Positions 23,543 through 33,135 of a DNA stretch of 64,000 nt are shown piece by piece; position 1 is the stretch's first letter; every line of letters starts with the position of its first letter. This DNA comes from Gemmobacter sp. (lineage in GTDB: Bacteria; Pseudomonadota; Alphaproteobacteria; Rhodobacterales; Rhodobacteraceae). The notes below the pieces were generated by a model, which saw only the letters and a list, made by a program, of their open reading frames with translations, was not told the origin of the DNA and made no database searches. The translations under genes were made by a program, and so were the position numbers. The stretch covers positions 1,438,501-1,502,500 of the forward strand of contig NZ_JAUCBS010000013.1 of the NCBI RefSeq assembly GCF_034676705.1, in the 5' to 3' direction.

Positions 23543-24052
23543 GTGCACTTCTCGGGCACGATCACGCAGCGGGTGGACGGGAAGGGGCGCGTCTCCATTC
23601 CGTCCGATTTCCGTTCCGTACTGGCCGAAGGCGACCCTGCCTATGATCCCGAATCCAAACGCTTGCGGATGCGCGTGGTCTATGGCGACCCCAGCCGCAA
23701 GTGCCTGGAAATCTATACCATTTCCGCCTTTGACAAGATTCTGAAGCGGGTGGCCCAGCTGCCCGAGGGATCGGACGAGCGGGAAATCCTGGAGCTGTTC
23801 CTGGTCTCGGGATCCGAGGTGGTCGAGGTGGATGCCGACGGCCGCACGATTCTGGCGCAGCGGCTGCGCGACCACATGGGCCTGCCGCGCGATGGTGGCG
23901 AGGCGGTCTGCGCCGGCGCGCTGGATCTGTTCCGCATGTGGACCCCCGAGGAATTCGAGGCCGAGCGGCAGCGCAAGCTGGCCGCCGTCAAGGCGCGCAT
24001 GGCGGGTGGCGGCAACATCCTCAAGCTGCTGCCGCCGAACGCAGAGGGCTGA
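23543..24052 (+). CDS. mraZ: Transcriptional regulator MraZ
   Basis: SpoVT/AbrB-fold DNA-binding protein, first gene of the division and cell-wall cluster. It binds repeats in its own promoter and controls the cluster in E. coli. The 169-residue protein has the two MraZ repeats, starting with TQRVDGKGRVSIPSDFR and ending SEVVEVDADGRTILAQRLRDH. The GTG at 23543 is the best start: it puts the first repeat at the N-terminus as in relatives, while the frame further upstream is low-complexity. rsmH follows after 39 bases. Confidence 0.92.
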   Translation: MHFSGTITQRVDGKGRVSIPSDFRSVLAEGDPAYDPESKRLRMRVVYGDPSRKCLEIYTISAFDKILKRVAQLPEGSDEREILELFLVSGSEVVEVDADGRTILAQRLRDHMGLPRDGGEAVCAGALDLFRMWTPEEFEAERQRKLAAVKARMAGGGNILKLLPPNAEG

Positions 24053-24091
24053 TCCGATGGGCGCAGAACGCACCAGAGCGGGCAGGGTGGC

Positions 24092-25078
24092 ATGACCGAC
24101 CAGCCGCATATCCCCGTCCTGCTGGCCCCCATCCTGCGGCTGTGCGCCCCGATCCGCGGCGCCTGGCTGGACGGCACCTTTGGTGCGGGCGGCTATGCGC
24201 GCGGCCTGCTGGAGGCGGGCGCCGATCTGGTGATCGGGGTGGACCGCGACCCGACGGCGCTGGCCATGGCCGAAGGCTGGCGCGAAAGCTATGGCGACCG
24301 GCTGCGGCTGGTCGAGGGCACGTTTTCCGAACTGGACGACCATGCCGGGCAGCCGCTGGATGGCGTGGTGCTGGATCTGGGCGTTTCGTCCATGCAGCTG
24401 GATCAGCCGGAACGCGGGTTTTCCTTTTTGCGCGACGGTCCCCTGGACATGCGGATGGGCGACAGCGGCGACAGCGCCGCCGATCTGGTGAACGAGGCGG
24501 ATGAAGGCGTGCTGGCCGACATCCTGTATCATTATGGCGAAGAACGCGCCTCGCGCCGGATCGCGCGGGCCATCGTGCAGGCGCGGACCAAGGGCCGGAT
24601 TGAAACGACGGGCCAGCTGGCCGAGATCGTGGCCGCCTGCCTGCCGCGCCCCAAGCCGGGCCAAAGCCACCCGGCCACCCGCAGCTTTCAGGCGCTGCGC
24701 ATTGCGGTGAATGCCGAATTCGACCAGCTGGTCGAAGGGCTGGCCGCGGCCGAACGCGCGCTGAAGCCGGGCGGGCTGCTGGCGGTGGTCAGCTTCCATT
24801 CGCTGGAAGACCGCATCGTCAAACGCTTTTTCGCCGACCGGGCGGGCGATGATGGCCACGGCAACCGCCATGGCCCCGGCGGGCTGGCGCAGCCGGCGCG
24901 GTTCGTGACGCTGACCCGCAAGCCCGTGGGCGCCGATGACGACGAACTGGCCGCCAACCCCCGCGCGCGTTCCGCCCTGCTGCGCATCGGGCGGCGCACC
25001 GATGCGCCGGCAGGTGCGGTCGACCCCGCCACGCTTGGCGCCCCCCGTCTGCCCACGACCCGCAGGAAAGGCCGCTGA
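24092..25078 (+). CDS. rsmH: 16S rRNA m4C1402 methyltransferase RsmH
   Basis: SAM-dependent methyltransferase (formerly MraW) that methylates N4 of C1402 in the decoding centre of 16S rRNA. It begins QPHIPVLLAPIL. The SAM-binding motif is GTFGAGGYARGLL, followed by the family segments VLDLGVSSMQLD and NPRARSALLRIGRR near the end. The 328-residue length is normal. It stands in its usual place between mraZ and ftsL, with a 3-base gap to ftsL. Confidence 0.96.
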   Translation: MTDQPHIPVLLAPILRLCAPIRGAWLDGTFGAGGYARGLLEAGADLVIGVDRDPTALAMAEGWRESYGDRLRLVEGTFSELDDHAGQPLDGVVLDLGVSSMQLDQPERGFSFLRDGPLDMRMGDSGDSAADLVNEADEGVLADILYHYGEERASRRIARAIVQARTKGRIETTGQLAEIVAACLPRPKPGQSHPATRSFQALRIAVNAEFDQLVEGLAAAERALKPGGLLAVVSFHSLEDRIVKRFFADRAGDDGHGNRHGPGGLAQPARFVTLTRKPVGADDDELAANPRARSALLRIGRRTDAPAGAVDPATLGAPRLPTTRRKGR

Positions 25079-25081
25079 CCC

Positions 25082-25438
25082 ATGCGTTCCGCCCTTGTGA
25101 TCCTGTCGTTCCTTGCCATGCTCGCCTCGGGCTTCTGGGCTTATCGCGAGAATTACGCCACCAAGGAGGCGCTGCGCGAAGCCTCTCGGCTGAGCAGCGA
25201 CATCGCCCGCCTGCAAGAGGCGCTGGCGGTGCAGCGCGCCGAATGGGCCTATCTGAACCGCCCCGACCGGCTGGCCGAACTGGTCTCGGCCAATTTCGAC
25301 CGGCTGGGCCTGCTGCCCATGCTGCCCGAGCAATTCGCCGAAACCCGCCAGCTGCCCGAACCCGCCGCCGATCCGCTGGCCGAGGGGCTGGACGGCATTG
25401 CCACCGTATCGGCCGAGGATGAGGAGCTGCTGCCATGA
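25082..25438 (+). CDS. ftsL: Cell division protein FtsL
   Basis: Small bitopic divisome protein that connects FtsB to FtsW/FtsI and helps activate septal peptidoglycan synthesis. The 118-residue product has one N-terminal membrane helix (ALVILSFLAMLASGFWAY), then a coiled-coil region (REASRLSSDIARLQEALAV) and the conserved NRPDRL motif. Sequence conservation of FtsL is low, so position between rsmH and ftsI carries much of the evidence. Its stop overlaps the ftsI ATG by 4 bases. Confidence 0.88.
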   Translation: MRSALVILSFLAMLASGFWAYRENYATKEALREASRLSSDIARLQEALAVQRAEWAYLNRPDRLAELVSANFDRLGLLPMLPEQFAETRQLPEPAADPLAEGLDGIATVSAEDEELLP

Positions 25439-27225
25439 GCCCCCGCGCGCCGCTTCGCCCGCTGGCCCGCATCCTGGATGCCCGCGCACGGGGGGAAAAC
25501 CCCGATGTGATCGAGGCGGAAAACATCCGCGACCGGCACGAGGTGATGCGCGACAAGTCGCGCGCGCGGGCGGAAAGCCGGCTGTTGCTGCTGGTGCTGG
25601 GGTTCTGCGCCGCGTTCCTGACCATCGGCATCCGCATGGCCGCGCTGGCCGGGGCCGAACCGCAGGAACCGCGCGCGACCGTGGCGGGCAGCCGCATCCA
25701 GGCGCAGCGCGCCGATATCGAGGATCGCAACGGCAATGTGCTGGCCACCAACCTGGTGACCCATGCGCTCTATTCCCACCCGCGCGACATGGTGGACCCG
25801 GCGCGCACCGCGCGCGAACTGGCCCGCATCTTTCCCGACATGGACGAGGAAAAGCTGCTGCGGCAGTTCACCGGCAAGTCGGCCTTCCTGTGGCTGCGCA
25901 AGACGCTCAGCCCCGAACAGGTGCAGGCGGTGCATGACATCGGCGAACCGGGCCTGCTGTTCGGCCCGCGCGAGATGCGGCTCTATCCCAACGGCAAGCT
26001 GGCCGCCCATGTGCTGGGCGGCAGCCGCTTTGGCGAGGAAGGCGTGCATTCGGCCGAGGTGGTGGGCGTCGCCGGCGTGGAAAAGGCCATGGACGACCGG
26101 CTGCGCGATCCGGGGCAACTGGACAAGCCGCTGCGCCTGTCGCTGGATCTGCCGGTGCAGGCGGCGATTGCCGAGGTGCTGCATTCCGGCATGAAGCTGC
26201 TGAATGCCAAGGGCGCCGCGTCGATCCTGATGGATGCCCGCACCGGCGAGGTGCTGGCCATGGTCAGCCTGCCCGATTTCGACCCCAACGACCGCCCGCT
26301 GCCGCCCACCCAGGGCGATCCGGCCGACAGCCCGATCTTCAACCGCGCGCTGCAAGGCGTGTACGAACTTGGCTCGGTGATGAAGGCCTTTCCGGTGGCG
26401 CAGGCGCTGGAACTGGGGCTGGTCAACCCGCAGACCATCATCAACACCACCAGCCCGATGAAGCTGGGCCGCTTTACCGTGCGCGATTTCCGCAACTATG
26501 GCCCGGCGAATTCGGTCACCGATGTGATGGTGAAATCCTCGAACATCGGCACCACCCGGATCATCCAGCAGGTTGGCGCGGTGCGGCAGGAAGCGTTCCT
26601 GAAGGAAATGGGCTTTCTGGACCCCACCAACCTGGAGTTGATCGAGGCCGCGCGCGCCCGCCCGCTGGTGCCCAAGCGCTGGTCCGACGTGCATTCGGCG
26701 ACCGTGTCCTATGGGCACGGCCTGTCGGCCAGCCCGATGCACCTTGCAGCGGCCTATGCCACGCTGGTGAACGGCGGCTACCGCGTGCAGCCCACGCTGA
26801 TCAAGCAAGAGGGCGAGGTGCCGCGCGGGGCCCCGGTGATCTCGCGGCGCACCTCGGACCAGATGCGCGAGATCCTGCGCCAGGTCGTGGTGCGCGGATC
26901 GGCCAAGATGACCGATGTTCCGGGCTATTTCGTCGGCGGCAAGACCGGCACCGCCGACAAGCAAAAGCCGACGGGCGGCTATTACAAGGACAAGGTGATG
27001 GCGAATTTCGCCGGCGCCTTCCCGATGAACGATCCGCGCTATGTGATCATCGTCTCGCTGGACGAGCCGGTGGAAACCAGCGGCACCGAGGCGCGGCGCA
27101 CCGCCGGCTGGACGGCCGTTCCGGTGACGGCGGAAATCATCCGACGCATCGCGCCGCTGCTGGGCCTGCGCCCGGCAGAGGTTGCGGCCCATGCGCCTGC
27201 CAAGGTAACAGCGGTGCGCAACTAG
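25435..27225 (+). CDS. ftsI: Peptidoglycan transpeptidase FtsI (PBP3)
   Basis: Class B penicillin-binding protein that cross-links septal peptidoglycan. The 596-residue protein has a cytoplasmic tail, one membrane helix near residues 45-62 (LLLLVLGFCAAFLTIG), the dimerisation domain and the transpeptidase domain. Active-site motifs: SVMK in ELGSVMKAF (catalytic serine, about residue 313), SSN in VKSSNIGT and KTGTA in GGKTGTADK. ELGSVMK replaces the common EPGS[TV]xK. Encoded in coupled order with ftsL; murE follows 13 bases later. Confidence 0.96.
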   Translation: MSPRAPLRPLARILDARARGENPDVIEAENIRDRHEVMRDKSRARAESRLLLLVLGFCAAFLTIGIRMAALAGAEPQEPRATVAGSRIQAQRADIEDRNGNVLATNLVTHALYSHPRDMVDPARTARELARIFPDMDEEKLLRQFTGKSAFLWLRKTLSPEQVQAVHDIGEPGLLFGPREMRLYPNGKLAAHVLGGSRFGEEGVHSAEVVGVAGVEKAMDDRLRDPGQLDKPLRLSLDLPVQAAIAEVLHSGMKLLNAKGAASILMDARTGEVLAMVSLPDFDPNDRPLPPTQGDPADSPIFNRALQGVYELGSVMKAFPVAQALELGLVNPQTIINTTSPMKLGRFTVRDFRNYGPANSVTDVMVKSSNIGTTRIIQQVGAVRQEAFLKEMGFLDPTNLELIEAARARPLVPKRWSDVHSATVSYGHGLSASPMHLAAAYATLVNGGYRVQPTLIKQEGEVPRGAPVISRRTSDQMREILRQVVVRGSAKMTDVPGYFVGGKTGTADKQKPTGGYYKDKVMANFAGAFPMNDPRYVIIVSLDEPVETSGTEARRTAGWTAVPVTAEIIRRIAPLLGLRPAEVAAHAPAKVTAVRN

Positions 27226-27238
27226 CACGGGGATTGGA

Positions 27239-28723
27239 ATGGCACGCGGCGACGGGCGGAGTCTTGCAGATCTTGGACTGGCCGCCCGGGGCGGGCGCGA
27301 GGCGCGGGTGACCGGCCTGTCGGTGGACAGCCGGCAGGTGAAACCGGGCCATCTGTTCGCCGCCTTGCCGGGCAGCAAGGCGCATGGCGGCGAATTCATC
27401 CGGTATGCGCTGCGCATGGGGGCCGGGGCGATCCTGACCGATCCCGTCGGCGCCCGCATTGCGGCCGAGGAACTGGCCGCCAGCGAGGCTGCCCTGATCG
27501 TTGCCGAAGACCCGCGCGAGGCGCTGGCGCTGGCCGCCGCGCTGTGGTTCGGCGCCCAGCCCGACACCATGGTGGCGGTCACCGGCACCAACGGCAAGAC
27601 ATCGGTCGCCACCTTTACCCGCCAGATCTGGCAGGCGCTTGGCTATCCGTCGATCAACATCGGCACCACGGGCGTGGAGGGCGACTGGGCCGCCCCCTCG
27701 GGCCATACCACGCCCGAACCCATCACCCTGCACCGCATGCTGGCCGATGCGGCCGCATCCGGCATCAGCCATGCCGCGATGGAGGCATCGAGCCACGGGC
27801 TGGACCAGCGCCGGCTGGATGGCGTGCGGCTGGCGGCGGCGGGGTTCACCAACCTGACGCAGGACCATCTGGATTACCACCACACGATGGAGGACTATTT
27901 CGCCGCCAAGGCGGGCCTGTTCACCCGCCTGCTGCCCGAGGATGGCGCGGCGGTGATCAACATCGACGATCCTTATGGCCAGCGCCTCTATGGCATTGCG
28001 CAGGATCGCGGCTGCCCGGTCATGGCCACTGGCTTTGGCCCCGATGCCGACCTGCGCATCCTGGCCCAGCGGTTCGACGCCACCGGGCAAGAGGTGCGCT
28101 TTGCCTGGCTGGATGAACCGCGTCAGGTGCGGCTGAACCTGGTGGGCGGGTTCCAGGCGGCGAATGTGGCGGTGGCGGCAGGGCTGGCCATGGCCTCGGG
28201 CGCCGACCCCGAGGATGTGTTCGCCGTGCTGCCGCGCCTGACCACGGTGCGCGGGCGGATGCAACTGGTCGCAACCCGGCGCAACGGCGCGGCGGTTTAC
28301 GTCGATTACGCCCATACGCCCGATGCCGTGGCCACCGCGCTGCGCGCGCTGCGCCCGCATGTGATGGGGCGGATCATCGTGGTGATGGGTGCCGGCGGCG
28401 ACCGGGATACCTCGAAACGCCCGCTGATGGGCGCGGCCGCAGCGGAAAATGCCGATGTGGTCATCGTCACCGACGACAACCCGCGCAGCGAGGATCCGGC
28501 CGCGATCCGCGCCGCCGTGATGCTGGGCTGCCCCGAAGCGACCGAGGTCGGCGACCGCGCCGAGGCCATCCTGCGCGGCGTCGATGCGCTGTTGCCGGGC
28601 GATGCGCTGCTGATCGCCGGCAAGGGGCACGAGACGGGGCAGGAAATCGCCGGCCAGACATACCCCTTTGACGATGCGGAACAGGCCAGCGTCGCCGTGG
28701 CCGCACTGGATGGCCTGATATGA
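27239..28723 (+). CDS. murE: UDP-MurNAc-tripeptide synthetase MurE (meso-DAP adding)
   Basis: Mur ligase that adds the third amino acid to UDP-MurNAc-L-Ala-D-Glu. The ATP loop is GTNGKTS (about residues 117-123). The motif DNPRSEDP near residue 413 is the signature of meso-diaminopimelate specificity, as expected for a Gram-negative. The 494-residue length is standard. Its stop overlaps the murF start (ATGA). Confidence 0.97.
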   Translation: MARGDGRSLADLGLAARGGREARVTGLSVDSRQVKPGHLFAALPGSKAHGGEFIRYALRMGAGAILTDPVGARIAAEELAASEAALIVAEDPREALALAAALWFGAQPDTMVAVTGTNGKTSVATFTRQIWQALGYPSINIGTTGVEGDWAAPSGHTTPEPITLHRMLADAAASGISHAAMEASSHGLDQRRLDGVRLAAAGFTNLTQDHLDYHHTMEDYFAAKAGLFTRLLPEDGAAVINIDDPYGQRLYGIAQDRGCPVMATGFGPDADLRILAQRFDATGQEVRFAWLDEPRQVRLNLVGGFQAANVAVAAGLAMASGADPEDVFAVLPRLTTVRGRMQLVATRRNGAAVYVDYAHTPDAVATALRALRPHVMGRIIVVMGAGGDRDTSKRPLMGAAAAENADVVIVTDDNPRSEDPAAIRAAVMLGCPEATEVGDRAEAILRGVDALLPGDALLIAGKGHETGQEIAGQTYPFDDAEQASVAVAALDGLI

Positions 28724-30165
28724 CCCCGCTCTGGACCGCATCCGAAGCCGCCACCGCCACCGGCGGGCAGGCCACCGGCGACTGGGCGGTGACCGGCGTG
28801 TCGATCGACACCCGCACGCTGCAACCGGGCGATCTGTTCGTGGCCTTGCAGGCCGCGCGCGACGGGCACGACTTCGTGGCGCAGGCGCTGGCCAAGGGGG
28901 CGGGCGCCGCGCTGGTGTCGCGCATTCCCGAAGGCGTGGCGCCCGATGCGCCCTTGCTGATCGTGCCCGACGTGCTGGAGGGGCTGGGCGCCCTTGGCCG
29001 CGCCGCCCGCGCCCGCACGGGCGCGCGCGTCATCGCCATCACCGGATCGGTCGGCAAGACATCCACCAAGGAGATGCTGCGCGCCATGCTGGCCGGGCAG
29101 GGCCATGTGCATGTGGCCGAAGCCAGCTACAACAACCACTGGGGCGTGCCGCTGACGCTGGCGCGGATGCCGGCCGATACCGGCATTGCCGTGCTGGAAA
29201 TCGGCATGAACCACCCCGGAGAGATTGCGCCGCTGGCCCGTATGGCGCGCCCGCATGTCGTGCTGATCACCACCGTTGCCCCGGCGCATCTGGCCGCCTT
29301 TGGCAGCCTGGAGGGGATTGCCGCGGAAAAAGCCTCGATCTGTCAGGGGCTGGAACCCGGCGGCATCGCCATTCTGCCCGCCGATCTGGATGTGACGCCG
29401 ATCCTGCTGGCGGCGGCCGAGGCGGCTGGCGCGCGCATCGAAACCTTTGGCGAAACCCGCTGCGACTGGCACCTGACCGAGGCGCGCGTGGTGCAGGACG
29501 TGACCGTCGTCACCACTGCCGCGCCGATGGGCGGCATCCTGTTCAAGGTGGCCAGCCCCGGCCGCCACTTTGCCCTGAACGCGCTTGGCGCGCTGGCAAC
29601 GGCGGTGGCGGTGGGCGTGGACCCCGCGATTGCCGCCGCCGATCTGGGCCGCTGGTCGCCGCCGCAGGGCCGGGGCCAGCGCGAACGCATCCAGCTGGAT
29701 CCGGTGGACGAGGATCTTTACTTCGAACTGATCGACGATGCCTTCAACGCGAACCCGGCCTCGGTTGCCGCAGGGCTGGCGCTGTTCGTGCAGGCGACGC
29801 CGCGCAATGGCATCGGCCGGATCGAAAAGGGCCGCCGCATTGCCATTCTGGGCGACATGCTGGAACTGGGCCCCGATGAAATCGCCCTGCACCGCGCGGT
29901 GGCCGACCATCCGGCGATGGCCGCCATCGACCTCGTGCATTGCGTCGGCCCCCGCAGCCGCGCCTTGTGGGAGGCGCTGCCCCCCCCCAAGCGCGGCGAC
30001 TGGCACGAGGCGGCGCCCGCGCTGGTGGACCGCGCCGCGCAACTGGTCGATGCCGGCGATGTCGTGCTGGTGAAGGGATCGAAGTCCATCAAGGTCTCGA
30101 CGGTGGTTGACGCGCTGCGCCGTCTGGGGCAGGGGCAGCGCACCCACGACGCGGAAGGTAGCTGA
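28720..30165 (+). CDS. murF: UDP-MurNAc-tripeptide--D-Ala-D-Ala ligase MurF
   Basis: Adds D-alanyl-D-alanine to complete the UDP-MurNAc-pentapeptide. The ATP loop GSVGKTSTKEML is at about residues 109-120, and the Mur ligase central and C-terminal domains follow (YNNHWGVPLTLARMP, DDAFNANPASV, LGDMLELG). At 481 residues it is full length. It overlaps murE by 4 bases and mraY by one base (TGATG), so the three are translated together. Confidence 0.97.
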   Translation: MTPLWTASEAATATGGQATGDWAVTGVSIDTRTLQPGDLFVALQAARDGHDFVAQALAKGAGAALVSRIPEGVAPDAPLLIVPDVLEGLGALGRAARARTGARVIAITGSVGKTSTKEMLRAMLAGQGHVHVAEASYNNHWGVPLTLARMPADTGIAVLEIGMNHPGEIAPLARMARPHVVLITTVAPAHLAAFGSLEGIAAEKASICQGLEPGGIAILPADLDVTPILLAAAEAAGARIETFGETRCDWHLTEARVVQDVTVVTTAAPMGGILFKVASPGRHFALNALGALATAVAVGVDPAIAAADLGRWSPPQGRGQRERIQLDPVDEDLYFELIDDAFNANPASVAAGLALFVQATPRNGIGRIEKGRRIAILGDMLELGPDEIALHRAVADHPAMAAIDLVHCVGPRSRALWEALPPPKRGDWHEAAPALVDRAAQLVDAGDVVLVKGSKSIKVSTVVDALRRLGQGQRTHDAEGS

Positions 30166-31247
30166 TGCTTTACGGATTGACCCAGTTCTCCGAAGGGGGC
30201 GACCTCTTCAACCTGTTCCGCTACATCACCTTCCGGGCGGGCGGGGCGTTCTTTACCGCGCTGGTCTTTGGCTTCCTGTTCGGGCGGCCGCTGATCAACT
30301 TCTTGCGGCGCAAGCAGAAAAAGGGCCAGCCGATCCGGGATGACGGCCCGGCCAGCCACTTTTCCAAGGCGGGCACGCCCACGATGGGGGGGCTGCTGAT
30401 CCTGTCGGCGCTGCTGGTGTCCACCCTGCTGTGGTCGCGGCTGGACAACCCCTATGTCTGGATCGTGCTGGGCGTGACGCTGGCCTTCGGCCTGATCGGC
30501 TTTGCCGACGACTACGCCAAGGTCACCAGGATGAACACCAAGGGCGTGTCGGGCCGGATCCGCATGGGGATCGGGCTGGTGGTGTCGGCCATCGCCGCTG
30601 CGGCGGCCGCCTGGTATCACCCCGATGCGCTGTCGGGCCAGCTGGCCATGCCGCTGTTCAAGGATGCGCTGATCAACCTTGGCCTGCTGTTCGTGCCCTT
30701 CGGCATGATCGTCATCGTCGGCGCCGCCAATGCGGTGAACCTGACCGACGGGCTGGACGGCCTTGCCATCATGCCGGTGATGATCGCGGCCGGCACGCTG
30801 GGGGCGATTTCCTATATCGTCGGCAATGCGGTGCTGACCGGCTATCTGGGCGTGCATTTCGTGCCCGGCACGGGCGAACTGCTGATCTTCTGTTCCGCGC
30901 TGATCGGCGGCGGCCTAGGGTTCCTGTGGTACAACGCCCCGCCGGCGGCGGTGTTCATGGGCGATACCGGGTCGCTGGCCCTGGGCGGCGCGCTGGGGGC
31001 GATTGCCGTCTGCACGAAACACGAAATCGTGCTGGCCATCGTCGGCGGCCTGTTCGTGGTCGAGGCGCTGTCGGTGATCATCCAGGTGCTGTATTTCAAG
31101 CGCACCGGCAAGCGGGTGTTCCTGATGGCCCCGATCCATCATCATTTCGAGAAAAAGGGCTGGGCCGAACCGCAGATCGTCATCCGGTTCTGGATCATCA
31201 GCCTGATCCTGGCGCTGATCGGCCTTGCCACGCTGAAGGTGCGGTAG
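30165..31247 (+). CDS. mraY: Phospho-MurNAc-pentapeptide translocase MraY
   Basis: Membrane enzyme that transfers phospho-MurNAc-pentapeptide to undecaprenyl phosphate, forming lipid I. The 360-residue protein has ten membrane helices and the conserved cytoplasmic motifs GTPTMGG, FADDYAKV (catalytic Asp pair), NLTDGLDGLA and the HHH cluster in APIHHHFEKKGW. It is the last dcw gene here: murD, ftsW, murG and murC, which usually follow, are absent, and ettA comes next after about 170 bases. Confidence 0.98.
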   Translation: MLYGLTQFSEGGDLFNLFRYITFRAGGAFFTALVFGFLFGRPLINFLRRKQKKGQPIRDDGPASHFSKAGTPTMGGLLILSALLVSTLLWSRLDNPYVWIVLGVTLAFGLIGFADDYAKVTRMNTKGVSGRIRMGIGLVVSAIAAAAAAWYHPDALSGQLAMPLFKDALINLGLLFVPFGMIVIVGAANAVNLTDGLDGLAIMPVMIAAGTLGAISYIVGNAVLTGYLGVHFVPGTGELLIFCSALIGGGLGFLWYNAPPAAVFMGDTGSLALGGALGAIAVCTKHEIVLAIVGGLFVVEALSVIIQVLYFKRTGKRVFLMAPIHHHFEKKGWAEPQIVIRFWIISLILALIGLATLKVR

Positions 31248-31254
31248 CGGCCCG

Positions 31255-31317
31255 CCCCTTTGCCTTTTCTGAAATACCCCGCGGGGAGGTCTGGAGGGGC
31301 GCGAAGCCCCTCCAGCG
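31255..31317 (-). repeat. Intergenic hairpin/GGGTATTT element, copy d
   Basis: Read on the minus strand: dyad CTGGAGGGGC-TTCGC-GCCCCTCCAG, then CTCCCCGCGGGGTATTTC and AGAAAAGGCAAAGGGG. It lies eight bases after the mraY stop, on the strand opposite to both neighbouring genes. Confidence 0.78.
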
Positions 31318-31419
31318 GGTGCGGCCAGCGACCGACCTGCCGCATCGCCCAAGCTGCGGCTTGAACGCCGCACCATCCCCCTGTAGGACAGGCCAAACCC
31401 CATTCAGCGGAGCGGCCCC

Positions 31420-33075
31420 ATGGCGTCCTATCAGTATGTCTATCACATGGAAGGTGTCTCCAAGACCTATCCGGGTGGCAAGACCTGTTTCGAGAACATC
31501 CACCTGAACTTCCTGCCCGGCGTCAAGATCGGTGTGGTCGGCGTCAACGGCGCCGGCAAGTCCACCCTGCTGAAGATCATGGCCGGCATGGACAAGGACT
31601 TCAAGGGCGAGGCCTGGGCCGCCAAGGGCGCCAAGGTCGGCTATCTGGCGCAGGAACCCTATCTGGACCCGACGCTGACCGCCAAGGAAAACGTCATGCT
31701 GGGCGTGGCCGAACAGCAGGCGATCCTGGATCGCTACAACGAACTGGCGATGAACTATTCCGACGAAACCGCCGACGAGATGGCCGCCCTGCAAGACCAG
31801 ATCGACGCCCAGAACCTGTGGGAACTGGATGCGACCGTCGGCGTCGCCATGGATGCGCTGCGCTGCCCGCCCGATGATGCCAATGTGGAAACCCTGTCGG
31901 GCGGCGAACGCCGCCGCGTGGCTTTGTGCAAGCTGCTGCTGGAAAAGCCCGACATGCTGCTGCTGGACGAACCGACCAACCACCTGGACGCGGAATCCAT
32001 CGCCTGGCTGCAAAAGCACCTGATCAACTACAAGGGCACCATCCTGATCGTCACCCACGACCGTTATTTCCTGGATGACATCACCGGCTGGATCCTGGAA
32101 CTGGACCGCGGCCGCGGCATTCCCTACGAAGGCAACTATTCCGCCTGGCTGGAACAAAAGGCCAAGCGCATGGCCCAAGAGGCGCGCGAGGACAAGTCCA
32201 AGCAGAAGGCGCTGGAAAAGGAACTGGAGTGGATCCGGTCCGGCGCCAAGGCCCGCCAGTCCAAGGGCAAGGCCCGGATCGCGCGCTACAACGAAATGGC
32301 GGGCCAGACTGTCATGGAACGCGCCACCACCGCGCAGATTGTCATCCCGAACGGCGAACGCCTGGGCAACAAGGTGATCGAGGTCACCGGCCTGAAAAAG
32401 GCCATGGGCGACCGCCTGCTGATCGAGGATCTCAGCTTCACCATCCCGCCGGGCGCCATCGTTGGCGTGATCGGCCCGAACGGCGCCGGCAAATCCACCC
32501 TGTTCCGCATGATCACCGGGCAGGAACAGCCCGATGAAGGCACCATCGTGCTGGGCGATACGGTGCAGCTGTCCTACGTCGACCAGTCGCGCGATGCGCT
32601 GGATCCGAACAAGACGGTGTGGGAGGAGGTCTCGGGCGGGGCCGAGGTCATCCACCTGGGCGACATGCAGGTGAACAGCCGCGTCTATACCGGCGCCTTC
32701 AACTTCAAGGGCACCGACCAGCAGAAGAAGGTGGGCCTGCTGTCGGGCGGGGAACGCAACCGCGTGCACATGGCCAAGCTGCTGAAATCGGGCGGCAACG
32801 TGCTGCTGCTGGACGAACCGACCAACGATCTGGACGTCGAGACGTTGCAGGCGCTGGAATCCGCCATCGAGGAATTCGCCGGCTGCGCCATCATCATCAG
32901 CCACGACCGCTTCTTCCTCGACCGTCTTTGCACGCATATCCTGGCGTTTGAAGGCGATGCCCATGTCGAATGGTTCGAAGGCAACTTCGAAGCCTATGAA
33001 CAGGACAAGGTCCGCCGCCTGGGCCCGGAGTCGATCCAGCCGAAGCGGGTGAAGTACAAGCGGTTTTCGCGGTAA
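31420..33075 (+). CDS. ettA: ABC-F protein EttA (energy-dependent translational throttle)
   Basis: Cytosolic ABC-F ATPase that binds the ribosomal E site and gates the first elongation step according to the ADP/ATP ratio. The 551-residue protein has two ATPase domains without membrane segments. Walker A sequences are NGAGKST in each half, signatures are LSGGERRRVALC and LSGGERNRVHMA, and Walker B is LLLDEPTNHLD and LLLDEPTNDLD. The linker is charged (KSKQKALEKELEWIRSGAKARQ). The length and the C-terminus KRVKYKRFSR match EttA rather than Uup or YheS. The start at 31420 lacks a strong RBS but fits the family N-terminus. Confidence 0.96.
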   Translation: MASYQYVYHMEGVSKTYPGGKTCFENIHLNFLPGVKIGVVGVNGAGKSTLLKIMAGMDKDFKGEAWAAKGAKVGYLAQEPYLDPTLTAKENVMLGVAEQQAILDRYNELAMNYSDETADEMAALQDQIDAQNLWELDATVGVAMDALRCPPDDANVETLSGGERRRVALCKLLLEKPDMLLLDEPTNHLDAESIAWLQKHLINYKGTILIVTHDRYFLDDITGWILELDRGRGIPYEGNYSAWLEQKAKRMAQEAREDKSKQKALEKELEWIRSGAKARQSKGKARIARYNEMAGQTVMERATTAQIVIPNGERLGNKVIEVTGLKKAMGDRLLIEDLSFTIPPGAIVGVIGPNGAGKSTLFRMITGQEQPDEGTIVLGDTVQLSYVDQSRDALDPNKTVWEEVSGGAEVIHLGDMQVNSRVYTGAFNFKGTDQQKKVGLLSGGERNRVHMAKLLKSGGNVLLLDEPTNDLDVETLQALESAIEEFAGCAIIISHDRFFLDRLCTHILAFEGDAHVEWFEGNFEAYEQDKVRRLGPESIQPKRVKYKRFSR

Positions 33076-33077
33076 CC

Positions 33078-33135
33078 GTAGGGCGGGGTTCACCCCGCCA
33101 CATGCGCCGAAGGGGCGGGGTAAACCCCGCCCTAC
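33078..33135. repeat. REP pair downstream of the RAYT gene
   Basis: Two inverted REP copies, GTAGGGCGGGGTTCACCCCG and the complement of GTAGGGCGGGGTTTACCCCG, facing each other around a short spacer. It lies between ettA and the RAYT gene and supplies the RAYT stop codon (TAG at 33134-33132). Confidence 0.88.
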
